From positions 62,001 to 126,000 of the forward strand of contig JAHBXK010000001.1 of the NCBI GenBank assembly GCA_019636535.1: a DNA stretch of 64,000 nt, written 5' to 3'. A program made the translations under genes and the position numbers. Shown piece by piece: positions 36,292-45,992 of the stretch. The stretch comes from Phycisphaeraceae bacterium. GTDB taxonomy: Bacteria; Planctomycetota; Phycisphaerae; Phycisphaerales; UBA1924. Within the stretch, counting starts at the first letter, position 1, and each line of letters starts with the position of its first letter. Below the pieces are notes generated by a model that was not told the DNA's origin, did no database searches, and saw nothing but the letters and a program-made list of their open reading frames with translations.

Positions 36292-38766
36292 TCAGCGTGC
36301 CGGTTCGAGCATGCCCAATCGCCACATCACGAACATGCGACTGTCGGCGGCGTCGCGGATGCGGAGGTTGAGCGGCTTGCCCTGACCGTGGCCCGCATCG
36401 CGATCGACCCAGAGCAGGACCGGGTTGGAGTCGCCGGCACGCGCAGCGGCCTGGGCCTGCATGAGCGCGGCCATCTTGCGGGCGTGGAGCGCGTGGACGC
36501 GGGTGTCATTCTCGCCGGCGGTGATGAACATCGCCGGGTACTTCACGCCGGGCTTGATGTTGTGGTAGGGCGAGTAGGCGCGGATGAACTCGAAGTGCTC
36601 CTTGTTCTGGGCGCTGCCGTACTCGGGCACCCAGTACTTGGCCATCAGGAACTTCTCGAATCGGAGCATGTCGAGCAGGGGCACCGCGCTGATCGCCGCG
36701 GCGAAGAGTTCCGGGCGCTGGGCGACGACGGCGCCGGTGAGCAGGCCGCCGTTGGAGCCGCCGGAGATCGCCAGCCGGCTGGGGCGCGTGTAGCCGCGGT
36801 CGATCAGGTGCTCGGCGGCGGCGATGAAGTCGTCGAAGACGTTCTGCTTGCGGTCGAGTTTGCCGGCATCGTGCCACTCTTTGCCGAACTCGCCCCCGCC
36901 CCGAAGGTTGGGGATCGCGAAGACACCACCCGATTCGAACCACTGGAAGAGCGTGGGGGAGAAGAAGGGCGTCTGCGAGACGTTGAAGCCGCCGTAGCCG
37001 TTGAGGATGGTGGGGTTGGAGCCGTCGAGTTTGAGGCCCTTGCGGTGGACGATGAACATGGGGACGCGCGTTCCGTCCTTGCTGGAGTACCACTCCTGCT
37101 TGACCTCGACGATGTCGGGGTTGACAGGGACTTCGGGGCGTTCCCAGAGTTGCGGCTCGGCGGCGGGGTTGGCCAGATCGACGCGGAAGATGGAAGTCGG
37201 GTAGTTGAAACTGGTGAAACTGAGGAAGGCCTCGGTGCGGTCCTGATCGGTGGAGAGGCCGGTGGAGCCGATGCCGGGGAGGCGAAGCGAGCCCTTCTTC
37301 GAGCCGTCGAGGCCGAAGAGTTCGATGGTGTTGGCGGCGTTGACCATGTAGGTCACGGCGACGATCCCCTTGGCGAGATCGACGCTCTCGATCACCGCGT
37401 CCTTGCGCTCGGGGACAACGGTGCGCCAGGCGCTGCGGTCGGCCGGGTTGGCGGAGGAGAGATCGACGGCGACGAGCCGGCCGTTGGGGGCGTCGTTGGT
37501 GGTCTGCAGGTAGAGAATGCCGTCGATGACCGTGCCGTAGGACTGGCTTTGGTCGCCGGTGATGATCTCGATGCGTTCGACCTTGCCGGACTCGGCGAAG
37601 GCGGCGAAGTCGAAGGCCCAGTAGTCGTTGTTGCGCGTGCCGGTGGAGTAGCCGATCAGCCCCCACTTGCCGTCCTTGGAGAGGCCGCCCCACGGGCCCC
37701 AGGTGGTGGCGAGGTCCTTGTTCTCTTCGACGGTGAACTGACGGATGATCAGCGGGTCGGTTGAGATGTCGGAGCCGATGCGGTGGAATCGCAACTGGCC
37801 GGAGTAGGGGTTGGCGAGCTGGGCGAGGTTGCGGTAGGCGAAGCCGGAGTTGTCGGGGAGCCAGGTGACGCCGGAGACCTTGTTCGGGATGGTCGTGGGG
37901 AGTTTCTCACCCGTGTCGACGTCCATCAGGTGCAGGACGGAGTTCTCGTCGCCTGAGCGGTAGGTGCCGTAGGCGAGGAGTTTGCCGTCGTGGCTGGGTG
38001 TGAACCACGAGACGGTGACGAGGCCCTTCTCGTCGAGGGTGTTGGGATCCAGGAGGAGGCGCGGCTTGCCCGAGCCGCCCGCTCCTTCTCTGACGAAGAC
38101 GCGCGGCTGGTTCTCGGTGCCCTCGCGCTTGGAGTAGAAGTAGCGGGCGCCGGCCATTCTGGGAGCGGAGACTGAGCCGACCTCCATGAGTTCGCGCAGG
38201 CGGGCCTCAACCCTGGCCCGGCCGGGGAGGTTGTCGAGGATGGAGCGGGTGTGGGCGTTCTGGGCATCGGTCCAGGCGGCGACCTCGTCGGTCACCGCGC
38301 CCATGTTCTCCGGGTTGGAGTTGTCACCCTCGAGCCAGCGGTAGGGATCGACGACGGTGACACCGAAGTAGGTGTCGCGGGCGTTGTCGATGCGCGTGGG
38401 CGGGGGCGCGGGGAACGCGTGCGCCTTGGCTTGGGCGGGGGGGGCGGGGAGGGCGGGGGCGGGCTGAGGCTTGGTGTCGAGTCGCGGCAGGGGCGTGTTG
38501 GTCACGTCCGAGACACGGACAGAGCCGGAGGGCTGGTTGGCGCTGGCGCGCTGATCGCCGGTAGTCTGAGGCTGGGTGGAGGTTGACCCGCTCCCCTCCG
38601 CCCCCGACTGGGCGCTGGACGACTCGCACCCGATGAGGCCGACGAGCAGGCCCGCGCTGAACGCGATGACCGCCGCGAGGGCGAGGAATCGGGCTGCCGG
38701 GCGGAGGTCCGCCCTGCGGCAACGGTGGCTGGGTTCGGACATGGAAGGCTGGCGTGGGGTGGGCAT
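36292..38766 (-). CDS. Prolyl oligopeptidase lipoprotein (peptidase family S9A)
   Basis: 824 residues. The N-terminal signal peptide ends in lipobox VGLIGC. A Pro/Ala-rich linker follows (residues about 60-120), then the seven-bladed propeller (FGVTVVDPYRWLEGDNS onward). The catalytic domain has the nucleophile ISGGSNGGLLTG, the Asp in AGENDTRVHALHARKM and His in DAGHGQGKP, so the triad is complete. It should cleave short peptides after proline outside the cytoplasmic membrane. The start at 38766 has GGAAG nine bases upstream; ATG 38742 is also possible. Confidence 0.93.
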   Translation of the reverse strand: MPTPRQPSMSEPSHRCRRADLRPAARFLALAAVIAFSAGLLVGLIGCESSSAQSGAEGSGSTSTQPQTTGDQRASANQPSGSVRVSDVTNTPLPRLDTKPQPAPALPAPPAQAKAHAFPAPPPTRIDNARDTYFGVTVVDPYRWLEGDNSNPENMGAVTDEVAAWTDAQNAHTRSILDNLPGRARVEARLRELMEVGSVSAPRMAGARYFYSKREGTENQPRVFVREGAGGSGKPRLLLDPNTLDEKGLVTVSWFTPSHDGKLLAYGTYRSGDENSVLHLMDVDTGEKLPTTIPNKVSGVTWLPDNSGFAYRNLAQLANPYSGQLRFHRIGSDISTDPLIIRQFTVEENKDLATTWGPWGGLSKDGKWGLIGYSTGTRNNDYWAFDFAAFAESGKVERIEIITGDQSQSYGTVIDGILYLQTTNDAPNGRLVAVDLSSANPADRSAWRTVVPERKDAVIESVDLAKGIVAVTYMVNAANTIELFGLDGSKKGSLRLPGIGSTGLSTDQDRTEAFLSFTSFNYPTSIFRVDLANPAAEPQLWERPEVPVNPDIVEVKQEWYSSKDGTRVPMFIVHRKGLKLDGSNPTILNGYGGFNVSQTPFFSPTLFQWFESGGVFAIPNLRGGGEFGKEWHDAGKLDRKQNVFDDFIAAAEHLIDRGYTRPSRLAISGGSNGGLLTGAVVAQRPELFAAAISAVPLLDMLRFEKFLMAKYWVPEYGSAQNKEHFEFIRAYSPYHNIKPGVKYPAMFITAGENDTRVHALHARKMAALMQAQAAARAGDSNPVLLWVDRDAGHGQGKPLNLRIRDAADSRMFVMWRLGMLEPAR

Positions 38767-38903
38767 GGTGCGGGGCTTCCTTGCGACCCGGCGGCGATCG
38801 CCGGGCGCGGGTCTTCGATCGGTGAGGAATGGTACCTGCGAACAGGCACTGGGTTGAGATGGAACCCCAGCGACCGCGGAGGCCGCCAGGAAAGAGCTGT
38901 TGC

Positions 38904-39170
38904 TCAGTCCTCATCGTCATCCTCATCCAGTCCGAGGTCCTCTCGCTCTTCCCGCCAGGCCATCTGGATGGTCTCGAGGATCTTCTCGTTGACGGGGTGG
39001 GCCGGATCCGGTGCGAAGCCGGGGAGTTCTTCCACCAGCCGGCGGAGGTTGGTGAAGCGGAGCGTGAGCGGGTCGGTCGAGGGATGGGCCTGCGCAAGCG
39101 TGCGGGCGATGCGGTCGACGTCGAGCCAGCCGAAGGGGGCACCTGGATGTTCGTCGGCAGCGCGGGGCAT
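38904..39170 (-). CDS. iscX: IscX-like Fe-S cluster assembly regulator
   Basis: 88 residues. FGWLDVDRIARTLAQAHPST, then DPLTLRFTNLRRLVEELPGF and NEKILETIQMAW follow the IscX (YfhJ) pattern exactly. The C-terminus is an acidic tail (LGLDEDDDED), longer than in E. coli. IscX binds IscS and iron and tunes Fe-S cluster assembly. No iscSUA or ferredoxin gene is adjacent, so it stands alone between the peptidase and the cytochrome biogenesis gene. The ATG at 39170 is the first with a matching reading frame. Confidence 0.88.
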   Translation of the reverse strand: MPRAADEHPGAPFGWLDVDRIARTLAQAHPSTDPLTLRFTNLRRLVEELPGFAPDPAHPVNEKILETIQMAWREEREDLGLDEDDDED

Positions 39171-39339
39171 GTGTACGGATTGAAGGCTTGATCCTGAGGG
39201 AAGAGCAAGCGGGAACTCGGAGGTCGCCCAGGGAGCGGAGAGACTCGAACGGGGCGGGGGTGACGGGGGGCGAGGGGCGCGTATGCTGGCGAGCGGCCGC
39301 GTGGCCGGATCGCCATCGCACCTGAAACACCGAGCCGAC
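39171..39339. promoter_or_regulatory. Divergent promoter region iscX / ccsBA
   Basis: 169 bases separating iscX (leftward) and the cytochrome biogenesis gene (rightward). Both promoters should be here. I cannot name boxes. The presence of an Fe-S assembly gene opposite a heme-protein module is notable but may be chance. Confidence 0.35.
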
Positions 39340-42300
39340 ATGGAGATACTCAAGGCGGTCATTCGGGCGCTGGCTTCGCTCCGACTCACGGTGGCGCTGC
39401 TGTCGCTGTCGATGGTGTTGATCTTCATCGGGACGCTGGCGCAGGTTCGGGTGGGTGTGTGGGAAGCGGTAGACACGTACTTCCGCAGCGCGGTGGCGTG
39501 GGTCGACCTGCAACTGCTGATTCCCGAGTCGTGGGTGCGGGTGCCCTGGCGTGTGCCGCTGCCGGGCGGGGCGGCGATCGGCGTGGCGCTGCTGGCGAAT
39601 CTGCTGGCTGCGCACGCCGGGCGGTTCAAGTTGACCGGACGCCGCGCGGGGGTGATGGCGCTGCACGCCGGGCTGATCGTGCTGATCGCGGGTGAGTTTG
39701 TGACAGCGCTCTTCGCGGACGAAGGGCTGATGAGCATCGACGTGGGCCGGACGGTGAACTACGCGGAGGACCTGCGGACCACCGAGATCGCCGTGACGGA
39801 CCCGGCGGGGGCGATCGCGGGCGGGGCGGTGGTGATTCCCGGCGGGAGGGCGGAGCGGGCGTCGGCAACAGGCGATCGGATCTCCGAACCCGGGCTGCCG
39901 TTCGAGCTCGAAGTGCTGGAGTGGGTCCCCAACGCTCGCCTACTTCGCGGCTCGGCCGCGGGGGCCGCGGATCGGGGCGTCGGCCTGGAAGCGTTCGCCG
40001 ATCGCCTGCCGGTGGTTCGCGGGGTGGACGGTGCGCAGACGGATGCGCCCGCGGCGTACGTCCGGCTGCATCGCGATGGAACTTCGCTGGGCACCTGGCT
40101 CCTGTGGGCGAACCTGATCGAGCCGCAGTCTGTGGACGTTGAAGGGAAGGCGTACGGGCTGGCGCTGCGGTATCGCCGCAAGTACAAGCCGTACGAGTTG
40201 ACCCTGCTCGAGTTTCGTCACGACACGTTCGTGGGGACGCAGATCGCGCGGAACTTTTCGAGCCGGGTGCGGCTGGTGGATCGCGAGCGGGGCGTGGACC
40301 GGGAAGTGCTGATCTGGATGAACAACCCGCTGCGGTATCGCGGCGCGACGTTCTACCAGGCCTCTTACAAGCCTGACGGGAGCGGCACGGTCCTGCAGGT
40401 CGTGCGCAATCCCGGGGCAGCGCTGCCGTACATCGCCGGGTCGATGGTCGGCCTAGGCATGCTCGTGCACATGCTGGTCGGGCTGACGGGGTTTCTGCGG
40501 CGGCGGAACGCGGGCGGTACGCGGCCCAGCGCGGTCGATGCGCATGGCGGGGCAGGGCCGGCGAGCGGGGCCTGCGCTCCGGATGGTGGTGGCGGTGGTT
40601 CGCGGCCGTGGCTGACGCTCAGCGCGGTGATGATCGGCTTGGTGATGGCGTGTTCAGCGCTGCTGCGATCACCCGCGACAAGCGAGTACGACCTTCGCAC
40701 GTTCGCAGCGCTGCCGGTGACTTCGGGCGGGCGGGTCAAGCCGATGGACTCGGCCGCGCGGCACGTGCTGATGGTTGCCGGAGGCCGGCAGTCGGTTGTG
40801 GATGGCGGATCGCGGATGGAGGCCGTGGAGTTTCTGCTGGGCTTGATGGGCCGGCCGGAGGACGTGGCGGATCTGCCGACGGTCCGCATCGATCATCCGG
40901 ACGTGCTGGCGATTCTCGGGCTGACGCCGGAGATGGGCGGGCGCAAGCGCATCTCGTTGAACCGTGTCGAGGCGCAGTGGCACGAGGTGGTTGCTCAGGC
41001 ACATCGGGCGCTCGACGTTGAACCCAAGGGGCGCGACGCGTTCCAGCGGGCGGTGGTCGGGCTGTACGGCGGGGTCGAGACGGTGCTGGCCCACGCGCGG
41101 ATGCGCGAGCCGTACATGATCCCTCCGCTGCGCGAAGGGGAAACGTGGCGGAGTTTCCACGAGGCGTTCATGTCGTCGGGGTTGGCCTTCCCGCCGGGCC
41201 ACCCGGCGGTTGGCGAGCGGCTTGAGCGCGACGTCCCGCACCCGGCTGTCGCGTCGGTGATCGAGATGATGACGGCGTACAGCCGGTCGGATGCGGAGGA
41301 GTTCAACCGGGCGGTGCGGGCGTACGACGGTTTGTTGCGGGACGTGATGCCCGGCACGATGCGTCGGATGGACATCGAGGTGCTGTTCAACCGTGCTCGG
41401 CTGTTCGCGGGCACGGCGGGGGTGTACGTACTCGCGTTTGTGCTGCTGGGGCTGTGGCTGCTGCTCCGGCTCCGGACCGGCTCGGCGGACGCGGACCGGG
41501 GCAACGATCGCCGGAGCGCTCTGCGTGTTTCGGCGGTGACGTTGCTTTGGACCGCGCTCGCGGTGCACACGATCGCGATCGTGGCGCGGATTTATCTGCA
41601 GGGGCGGCCCCCCGTGACGAACTTGTATTCATCGGCGGTGTTCGTGGGGTGGGCGTCGGTGCTGTTCGGGTTGATCCTGGAACGCTTGCACCCCATCGGC
41701 ATCGCAGCGCTGGGTGCTGCGACGGTGGGGTTCGGAACGCTGGTGGTGGCGCACAATCTGGGCACCGATGGCGACACGATGCAGATGATGCAGGCGGTGC
41801 TGGACAGCAACTTCTGGCTGTCGACGCACGTGGTGACGATCACGCTCGGGTATTCGGCCACATTCCTGGCGGGGGCGCTGGGGCTGGCGTACGTGCTGCT
41901 GGGGGTGTTCACGCGAGTCCTGACCGAGGAACGGGCGAAGGCGATGGGCCGCATGGTCTACGGGATGGTCTGCTTCGCGCTGCTGCTGAGTTTCGTGGGG
42001 ACGGTGCTGGGTGGGATCTGGGCCGATCAGTCGTGGGGACGATTCTGGGGGTGGGACCCGAAGGAGAACGGCGCTGCGCTGGTGGTGCTGCTGAACGCGA
42101 TCATCCTGCACGCGAGGTGGAGCGGACTTGTGCGCCGGCGGGGCATCATGCTGCTGGCGATCGGCGGGAACGTCGTGACGGCGTGGAGTTGGTTCGGCAC
42201 GAACATGCTGGGCGTGGGGCTGCACTCCTACGGCTTCATGGACTCGGCGGTGGCGTGGCTGCTGGTGTTCGTCGCAGCGCAGTTGCTGGTGATCGGGCTG

Positions 42301-42342
42301 GGATTGACGCCCCAGAGGTCGTGGAGAAGCCCGGGCGCGTGA
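39340..42342 (+). CDS. ccsBA: Fused CcsBA (ResB-ResC) cytochrome c synthase, System II
   Basis: About 1000 residues. The N-terminal ResB part has membrane helices (TVALLSLSMVLIFIGTLAQV, AAIGVALLANLLAAHAGRFK) and a large extracytoplasmic domain with WMNNPLRYRGATFYQASYKP. The C-terminal ResC part (CcsA) has at least six helices and the heme-handling WWD motif in WGRFWGWDPKENGAALVV. It exports heme and ligates it to apocytochromes. The gene precedes nrfH by 90 bases on the same strand, so it likely serves the multi-heme NrfHA. Start 39340 is preferred over 39283. Confidence 0.93.
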   Translation: MEILKAVIRALASLRLTVALLSLSMVLIFIGTLAQVRVGVWEAVDTYFRSAVAWVDLQLLIPESWVRVPWRVPLPGGAAIGVALLANLLAAHAGRFKLTGRRAGVMALHAGLIVLIAGEFVTALFADEGLMSIDVGRTVNYAEDLRTTEIAVTDPAGAIAGGAVVIPGGRAERASATGDRISEPGLPFELEVLEWVPNARLLRGSAAGAADRGVGLEAFADRLPVVRGVDGAQTDAPAAYVRLHRDGTSLGTWLLWANLIEPQSVDVEGKAYGLALRYRRKYKPYELTLLEFRHDTFVGTQIARNFSSRVRLVDRERGVDREVLIWMNNPLRYRGATFYQASYKPDGSGTVLQVVRNPGAALPYIAGSMVGLGMLVHMLVGLTGFLRRRNAGGTRPSAVDAHGGAGPASGACAPDGGGGGSRPWLTLSAVMIGLVMACSALLRSPATSEYDLRTFAALPVTSGGRVKPMDSAARHVLMVAGGRQSVVDGGSRMEAVEFLLGLMGRPEDVADLPTVRIDHPDVLAILGLTPEMGGRKRISLNRVEAQWHEVVAQAHRALDVEPKGRDAFQRAVVGLYGGVETVLAHARMREPYMIPPLREGETWRSFHEAFMSSGLAFPPGHPAVGERLERDVPHPAVASVIEMMTAYSRSDAEEFNRAVRAYDGLLRDVMPGTMRRMDIEVLFNRARLFAGTAGVYVLAFVLLGLWLLLRLRTGSADADRGNDRRSALRVSAVTLLWTALAVHTIAIVARIYLQGRPPVTNLYSSAVFVGWASVLFGLILERLHPIGIAALGAATVGFGTLVVAHNLGTDGDTMQMMQAVLDSNFWLSTHVVTITLGYSATFLAGALGLAYVLLGVFTRVLTEERAKAMGRMVYGMVCFALLLSFVGTVLGGIWADQSWGRFWGWDPKENGAALVVLLNAIILHARWSGLVRRRGIMLLAIGGNVVTAWSWFGTNMLGVGLHSYGFMDSAVAWLLVFVAAQLLVIGLGLTPQRSWRSPGA

Positions 42343-42432
42343 CGGACGACGCGAACTCGACAGATTCACGGTTGTTTGGTACGCTGCATGGGTCCGCTGC
42401 CCGATTCATTACGGCAGATCGGAACACGAACG

Positions 42433-42966
42433 ATGGAGGAAAGACCGAGCGTCAACCCGGAACCGCCCGCGGCAGGGCAGACGCGTCGAGCGTCGAGGCG
42501 CGGGTTGCTTGCGCAGTTGGGTTACTGGCCGGTGGCCGTGACCCTTGTGCTGGGGATGCTCTCGGGGCTGGGGACTTTCACGTTCGGGTATGGGCAGGGG
42601 GCGTCGTACCTCTCGAGCGACCCGGCGGCGTGCGCGAACTGTCACGTGATGCAGGACCATTACGACTCGTGGCAGAACTCGAGCCACAAGAACGTGGCGG
42701 TGTGCAACGACTGCCACCTCTCGCACCACCCGATCGGGAAGTGGGTGGTGAAGGCCGACAACGGCTTCTTCCACTCGCTGGCCTTCACGACCGGGAACTA
42801 TCCCGATCCGATCAGGATCAAGCCGAGGAACAAGCGCGTTGCGCAGAACGCGTGCCTTCACTGTCACAGCGATTTCGTGCACAACATGCTTCCCGAGCAG
42901 CCGGGCGGCGACATGCTTTCGTGCGTGCATTGCCACAGCGACGTGGGGCACGCGCACCGTCGATGA
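42433..42966 (+). CDS. nrfH: NrfH, tetraheme quinol-oxidising subunit of nitrite reductase
   Basis: 177 residues of the NapC/NirT family. One N-terminal helix (YWPVAVTLVLGMLSGLGTFT) anchors it. Four heme sites are visible: CANCH (residue 67), CNDCH (91), CLHCH (141) and CVHCH (164). It takes electrons from menaquinol in the membrane to NrfA. The start at 42433 has only a weak ribosome binding site. It lies between ccsBA (90 bases upstream) and nrfA (34 bases downstream), suggesting one operon. Confidence 0.95.
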   Translation: MEERPSVNPEPPAAGQTRRASRRGLLAQLGYWPVAVTLVLGMLSGLGTFTFGYGQGASYLSSDPAACANCHVMQDHYDSWQNSSHKNVAVCNDCHLSHHPIGKWVVKADNGFFHSLAFTTGNYPDPIRIKPRNKRVAQNACLHCHSDFVHNMLPEQPGGDMLSCVHCHSDVGHAHRR

Positions 42967-43000
42967 CGATCGATCCATGAATTGAGCAGGGGTGAACGCG

Positions 43001-44659
43001 ATGGAGAACGCAACGAGCAACGTCAACAACTCACGGCCGGGTCGGCGCAGGCTGGGCCGCCAGGCCGTGCTGCTCGGCGGCGTGTTGGCCGTGGCGGCCG
43101 TCGCGACCGCGGGGGTGACGTACACGCTCGTGACGATGGTTGAGCACAAGCAGGATGCGAGGTCACCGTTTCTGCGGATCGTCGAACTGAACGAGGTCAG
43201 CACGGACCCCGCGCCGTGGGGGATGAACTGGCCGCATCACTTCGAGCAGTACAAGAGCACGGCGGGCGAACAGTTCTACGGCGGGTCGAGCGCGATGCCG
43301 CAGAGCAAGCTCGACGAGAGCCCGTGGCTGAAGCGGCTCTACGCGGGGTATGCGTTCAGCATCGACTACCGCGAAGCGCGCGGCCACGCGTACATGCTGT
43401 ACGACCAGGTGGTCACCGAGCGGGTGAATCAGCGACCGCAGGCCGGGGCGTGCCTGCACTGCCACGCGTCGACGACGGTGCTGTATCGCAAGGCCGGTCT
43501 GGACGCGATGGGCCTGCCCTCGGACGCCGAGGCGCTGGCGGCCGAGTTCAACATGCCGGCCGTGATCAGGGGCTTCGAGGAACTCAGCCGCAAGCCGTAC
43601 CACGAGGTGCTGCAGATGCTCACGGGCGTGCCCGACGGCACCGCTCCGGGCGGATCGCAGGTCTTCGAGTCTCCGCCGGTCGGGGGCTTCAACGGCGGGA
43701 CCGTGCCGGAGGGTCACTTCGCGATGAGCGAGACGCACCCCGTGAGCTGCATCGACTGCCACGATCCGAAGACGATGCAGGTGCGGATCACCCGGCCCGG
43801 GTTCATGCAGGGCATGGCCGCGCTCGCCAAGAGCGACGACCCCGTGCCGCACATGCCGAGCGTGGAGAAGTGGCGGCGGGGCGATCGATCGGAGCCGTAC
43901 GACCCGAACCGGCTCGCGACCAGGCAGGAGATGCGTTCGTTCGTGTGCGGCCAGTGCCACGTTGAGTATTACTGCGCAACCAAGGACACGCTGACGTTCC
44001 CCTGGGGGCACGGGCTGAAGGTCGAGCAGATCGAGAAGGCGTGGGAGACACACGTGTTCCCGGACGGCTCGGCGTTCCACGATTACAAGCACGGGGAAAC
44101 AGGCGCGCCGCTGTTCAAGGCGCAGCACCCGGAGTTTGAGCTCTGGAGCCAGGGCGTCCACGCACGGGCCGGGGTGAGTTGCGCTGACTGCCACATGCCG
44201 TACGAGCGCGTCGGTGCGATGAAACTGAGCAACCACAACGTTCGCAGCCCGATGGAGAACATCAACAACGCCTGCCGCACGTGCCACAACGTCTCGGAGA
44301 ACGAACTGCGCGATCGCGTGAAGACGATCCAGCGGCGGACGGTGGAACTGATGGAGAGGGCCGCGGCCGCGATGACGGACATGCTCGACGCGATCATGGA
44401 GGCAAAGGCGTCGGGCGCGACCGACGACTCGCTGCGCGAGGTGTTTGTGCTTCAGCGGAAGGCGATGTGGCGTCTGGACTTCATCAGCAGCGAGAACTCG
44501 AAGGGCTTCCACGCGGATCAGGAAGCCGCGCGAATCCTGGGCGAGTCGATCGATTACAGCCGCAAGGCGCAGGCTCTGGCGATCAGGCTTCGGGCGCCCG
44601 AGCCGCCCGGAACGGAGCACCTGCCCGTGCGTCCGGTGCAGGGCGTTTCGGATCGATGA
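43001..44659 (+). CDS. nrfA: NrfA, pentaheme cytochrome c nitrite reductase (ammonia-forming)
   Basis: 552 residues. It reduces nitrite to ammonium with six electrons outside the cytoplasmic membrane. A signal/anchor helix (VLLGGVLAVAAVATAGVTYT) starts the chain. Five heme motifs: CLHCH (151), CIDCH (250), CGQCH (316), CADCH (394), CRTCH (425). The first is the catalytic heme, where most NrfA proteins have CxxCK; here it is CxxCH. The active-site Arg (REARGHAYM), Ca-site VEYY and LFKAQHPE are conserved, as is the distal His. AGGGG precedes the ATG by eight bases. Confidence 0.96.
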   Translation: MENATSNVNNSRPGRRRLGRQAVLLGGVLAVAAVATAGVTYTLVTMVEHKQDARSPFLRIVELNEVSTDPAPWGMNWPHHFEQYKSTAGEQFYGGSSAMPQSKLDESPWLKRLYAGYAFSIDYREARGHAYMLYDQVVTERVNQRPQAGACLHCHASTTVLYRKAGLDAMGLPSDAEALAAEFNMPAVIRGFEELSRKPYHEVLQMLTGVPDGTAPGGSQVFESPPVGGFNGGTVPEGHFAMSETHPVSCIDCHDPKTMQVRITRPGFMQGMAALAKSDDPVPHMPSVEKWRRGDRSEPYDPNRLATRQEMRSFVCGQCHVEYYCATKDTLTFPWGHGLKVEQIEKAWETHVFPDGSAFHDYKHGETGAPLFKAQHPEFELWSQGVHARAGVSCADCHMPYERVGAMKLSNHNVRSPMENINNACRTCHNVSENELRDRVKTIQRRTVELMERAAAAMTDMLDAIMEAKASGATDDSLREVFVLQRKAMWRLDFISSENSKGFHADQEAARILGESIDYSRKAQALAIRLRAPEPPGTEHLPVRPVQGVSDR

Positions 44660-44699
44660 TGACGGCGCTGAAAACCGAGGCTTGATCGCCTGTCGAGGC

Positions 44700-45371
44700 T
44701 CAGGGCGAGAGTTCCTCGCGGATCCAGCGGCGGGCGCCGATGACGGATTGGTCTGAGGAGCCCGGGATCCGCCAGCGGATGCGCTGGTGGAGCCGGCCTT
44801 CCGCGCCCGACCAGAGTTCGACGGCGTCTGCGTGCAGCTTGAATCCGCCCCAATAGTCGGGTCTTTGCGGGCCGAATTCGAGGCAAGTGGCCGCGGCGAC
44901 CTTCGCCGCCTGACCGAGCAGATCGGCACGAGATCTGATGACCTCGCTTTGCCTGCTCACGGTTGCGCCGATGCGGGAGAGCAGCGGCCGTGTTCTGAAG
45001 TAGTCGTCGCACTCCCGATCGCTCAGCCGCTCGACGGTTCCCTCGACTCGGGCCTGTCGGTGCGCGTGGGGCCAGTGAAAGACCACCGCGGCGTGGGGGT
45101 TCTGCGCGAGTTCACGCCCCTTCCGGCTGAGGTAGTTGGTGAAGAACGTGAGGGAGCCGGACTCGGTCTCGACCGCCTTGCACAGGACGATGCGGACCGA
45201 GGGCCGGCCGTCGGGCGTGGAAGTGGCCAAGGCCATCGCGTTCGCGTCGGCGTACCGGCCGCTGGCGGCGGCATCGGCGAGCCAGGCCGACAGCGTTGGG
45301 AAGGGATCATCGGGGAGCGGTTCGGGAATGCCGACGGCTGAGAACATTCGGCCGAGCAGATCGGTGAGCAC
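44700..45371 (-). CDS. pdxH: Pyridoxamine 5'-phosphate oxidase
   Basis: 223 residues. It oxidises pyridoxine or pyridoxamine phosphate to PLP with FMN. Family blocks are MALATSTPDGRPSVRIVLCK, FFTNYLSRKGRELAQNP, FHWPHAHRQARVEG and the C-terminal RPDYWGGFKLHADAVELWSG with the final RIRW. It starts with GTG (45371) preceded by GGAG and an eight-base spacer. It is downstream of the Rrf2 regulator on the same strand, 51 bases away. The function is general cofactor synthesis, so its place in the nitrogen-oxide block is not explained. Confidence 0.94.
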   Translation of the reverse strand: MLTDLLGRMFSAVGIPEPLPDDPFPTLSAWLADAAASGRYADANAMALATSTPDGRPSVRIVLCKAVETESGSLTFFTNYLSRKGRELAQNPHAAVVFHWPHAHRQARVEGTVERLSDRECDDYFRTRPLLSRIGATVSRQSEVIRSRADLLGQAAKVAAATCLEFGPQRPDYWGGFKLHADAVELWSGAEGRLHQRIRWRIPGSSDQSVIGARRWIREELSP

Positions 45372-45422
45372 TCGACGTACTCCTGCTCCCGGCGTTGCGG
45401 GAGGGTGCGTGTTCGGCGGCGT

Positions 45423-45875
45423 TCAGCCCGTGACCCGCACGGTTGCGGGCGTAAGCGCACGGCACTGCGGAGCGGACTTGGTGTTGGTCTCGAGCACCTC
45501 GGCGAGCGTGGTCTTGGCGTACTCGCGCTCGATCAGGGCGAGCGCATCGTCCAGGCGGCGATGGAGCGGGCAGAGTTTGAGATGGGCCGGGTTGCCCAGC
45601 GGGCACTTGGTGATGCGGCGGATCGGATCGACGGCGATGAAGACATCGAGTATCGAGATTCGCGACGGCGGACGGGCGAGCGCGAAGCCGCCGTTGGGTC
45701 CTCGTTGAGAACTGATCAACTCCGCCACGACCAAATCGCGCAGGATCTTGGAGAGATACCCCTTCGGAACCTTCGTCCGAGCGGCGATGGCCTCGCTGCT
45801 GAGCAATTCATCGGGCTTCTGCGCCGCGAGGTGGACCATGGCGCGCAGGGCGTACTCGACGGTCTGCGAGAGCAT
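45423..45875 (-). CDS. Rrf2-family transcription regulator (copy 1, NsrR/IscR-like)
   Basis: 150 residues. The winged helix is typical: MLSQTVEYALRAMVHLAAQ, then VPKGYLSKILRDLVVAELI and SSQRGPNGGFALARPP. The cluster-binding region has Cys91 and Cys102 (KCPLGNPAHLKLCPLH) and a third Cys138 near the C-terminus. NsrR/IscR normally have three Cys in the cluster loop; here the middle one is missing. Probably an NO- or iron-responsive repressor. Start 45875 follows GGAGAC. A paralogue at 47732-48193 has a different Cys set. Confidence 0.9.
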   Translation of the reverse strand: MLSQTVEYALRAMVHLAAQKPDELLSSEAIAARTKVPKGYLSKILRDLVVAELISSQRGPNGGFALARPPSRISILDVFIAVDPIRRITKCPLGNPAHLKLCPLHRRLDDALALIEREYAKTTLAEVLETNTKSAPQCRALTPATVRVTG

Positions 45876-45992
45876 CGGGGGCGTGTCTCCGAGAGGTTCG
45901 GCTCCTCGCCGGGGGGCGCAGCCGCGGACTGCATCGTTCCGGAGAAGGATACCCGCATATCCGTACATGGCGAACGCAGCGTCCGGTGTTGT

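Noticed and set aside
39171-39737. N-terminal extension of iscX
   Set aside because: The frame is open for 189 more codons but overlaps the well-supported start of ccsBA and its residues look non-coding; IscX is a short protein.
43163-44929. 588-residue minus strand open frame
   Set aside because: Antisense to nrfA, whose five heme motifs prove the + strand coding. Product is Arg/His/Leu-rich shadow.
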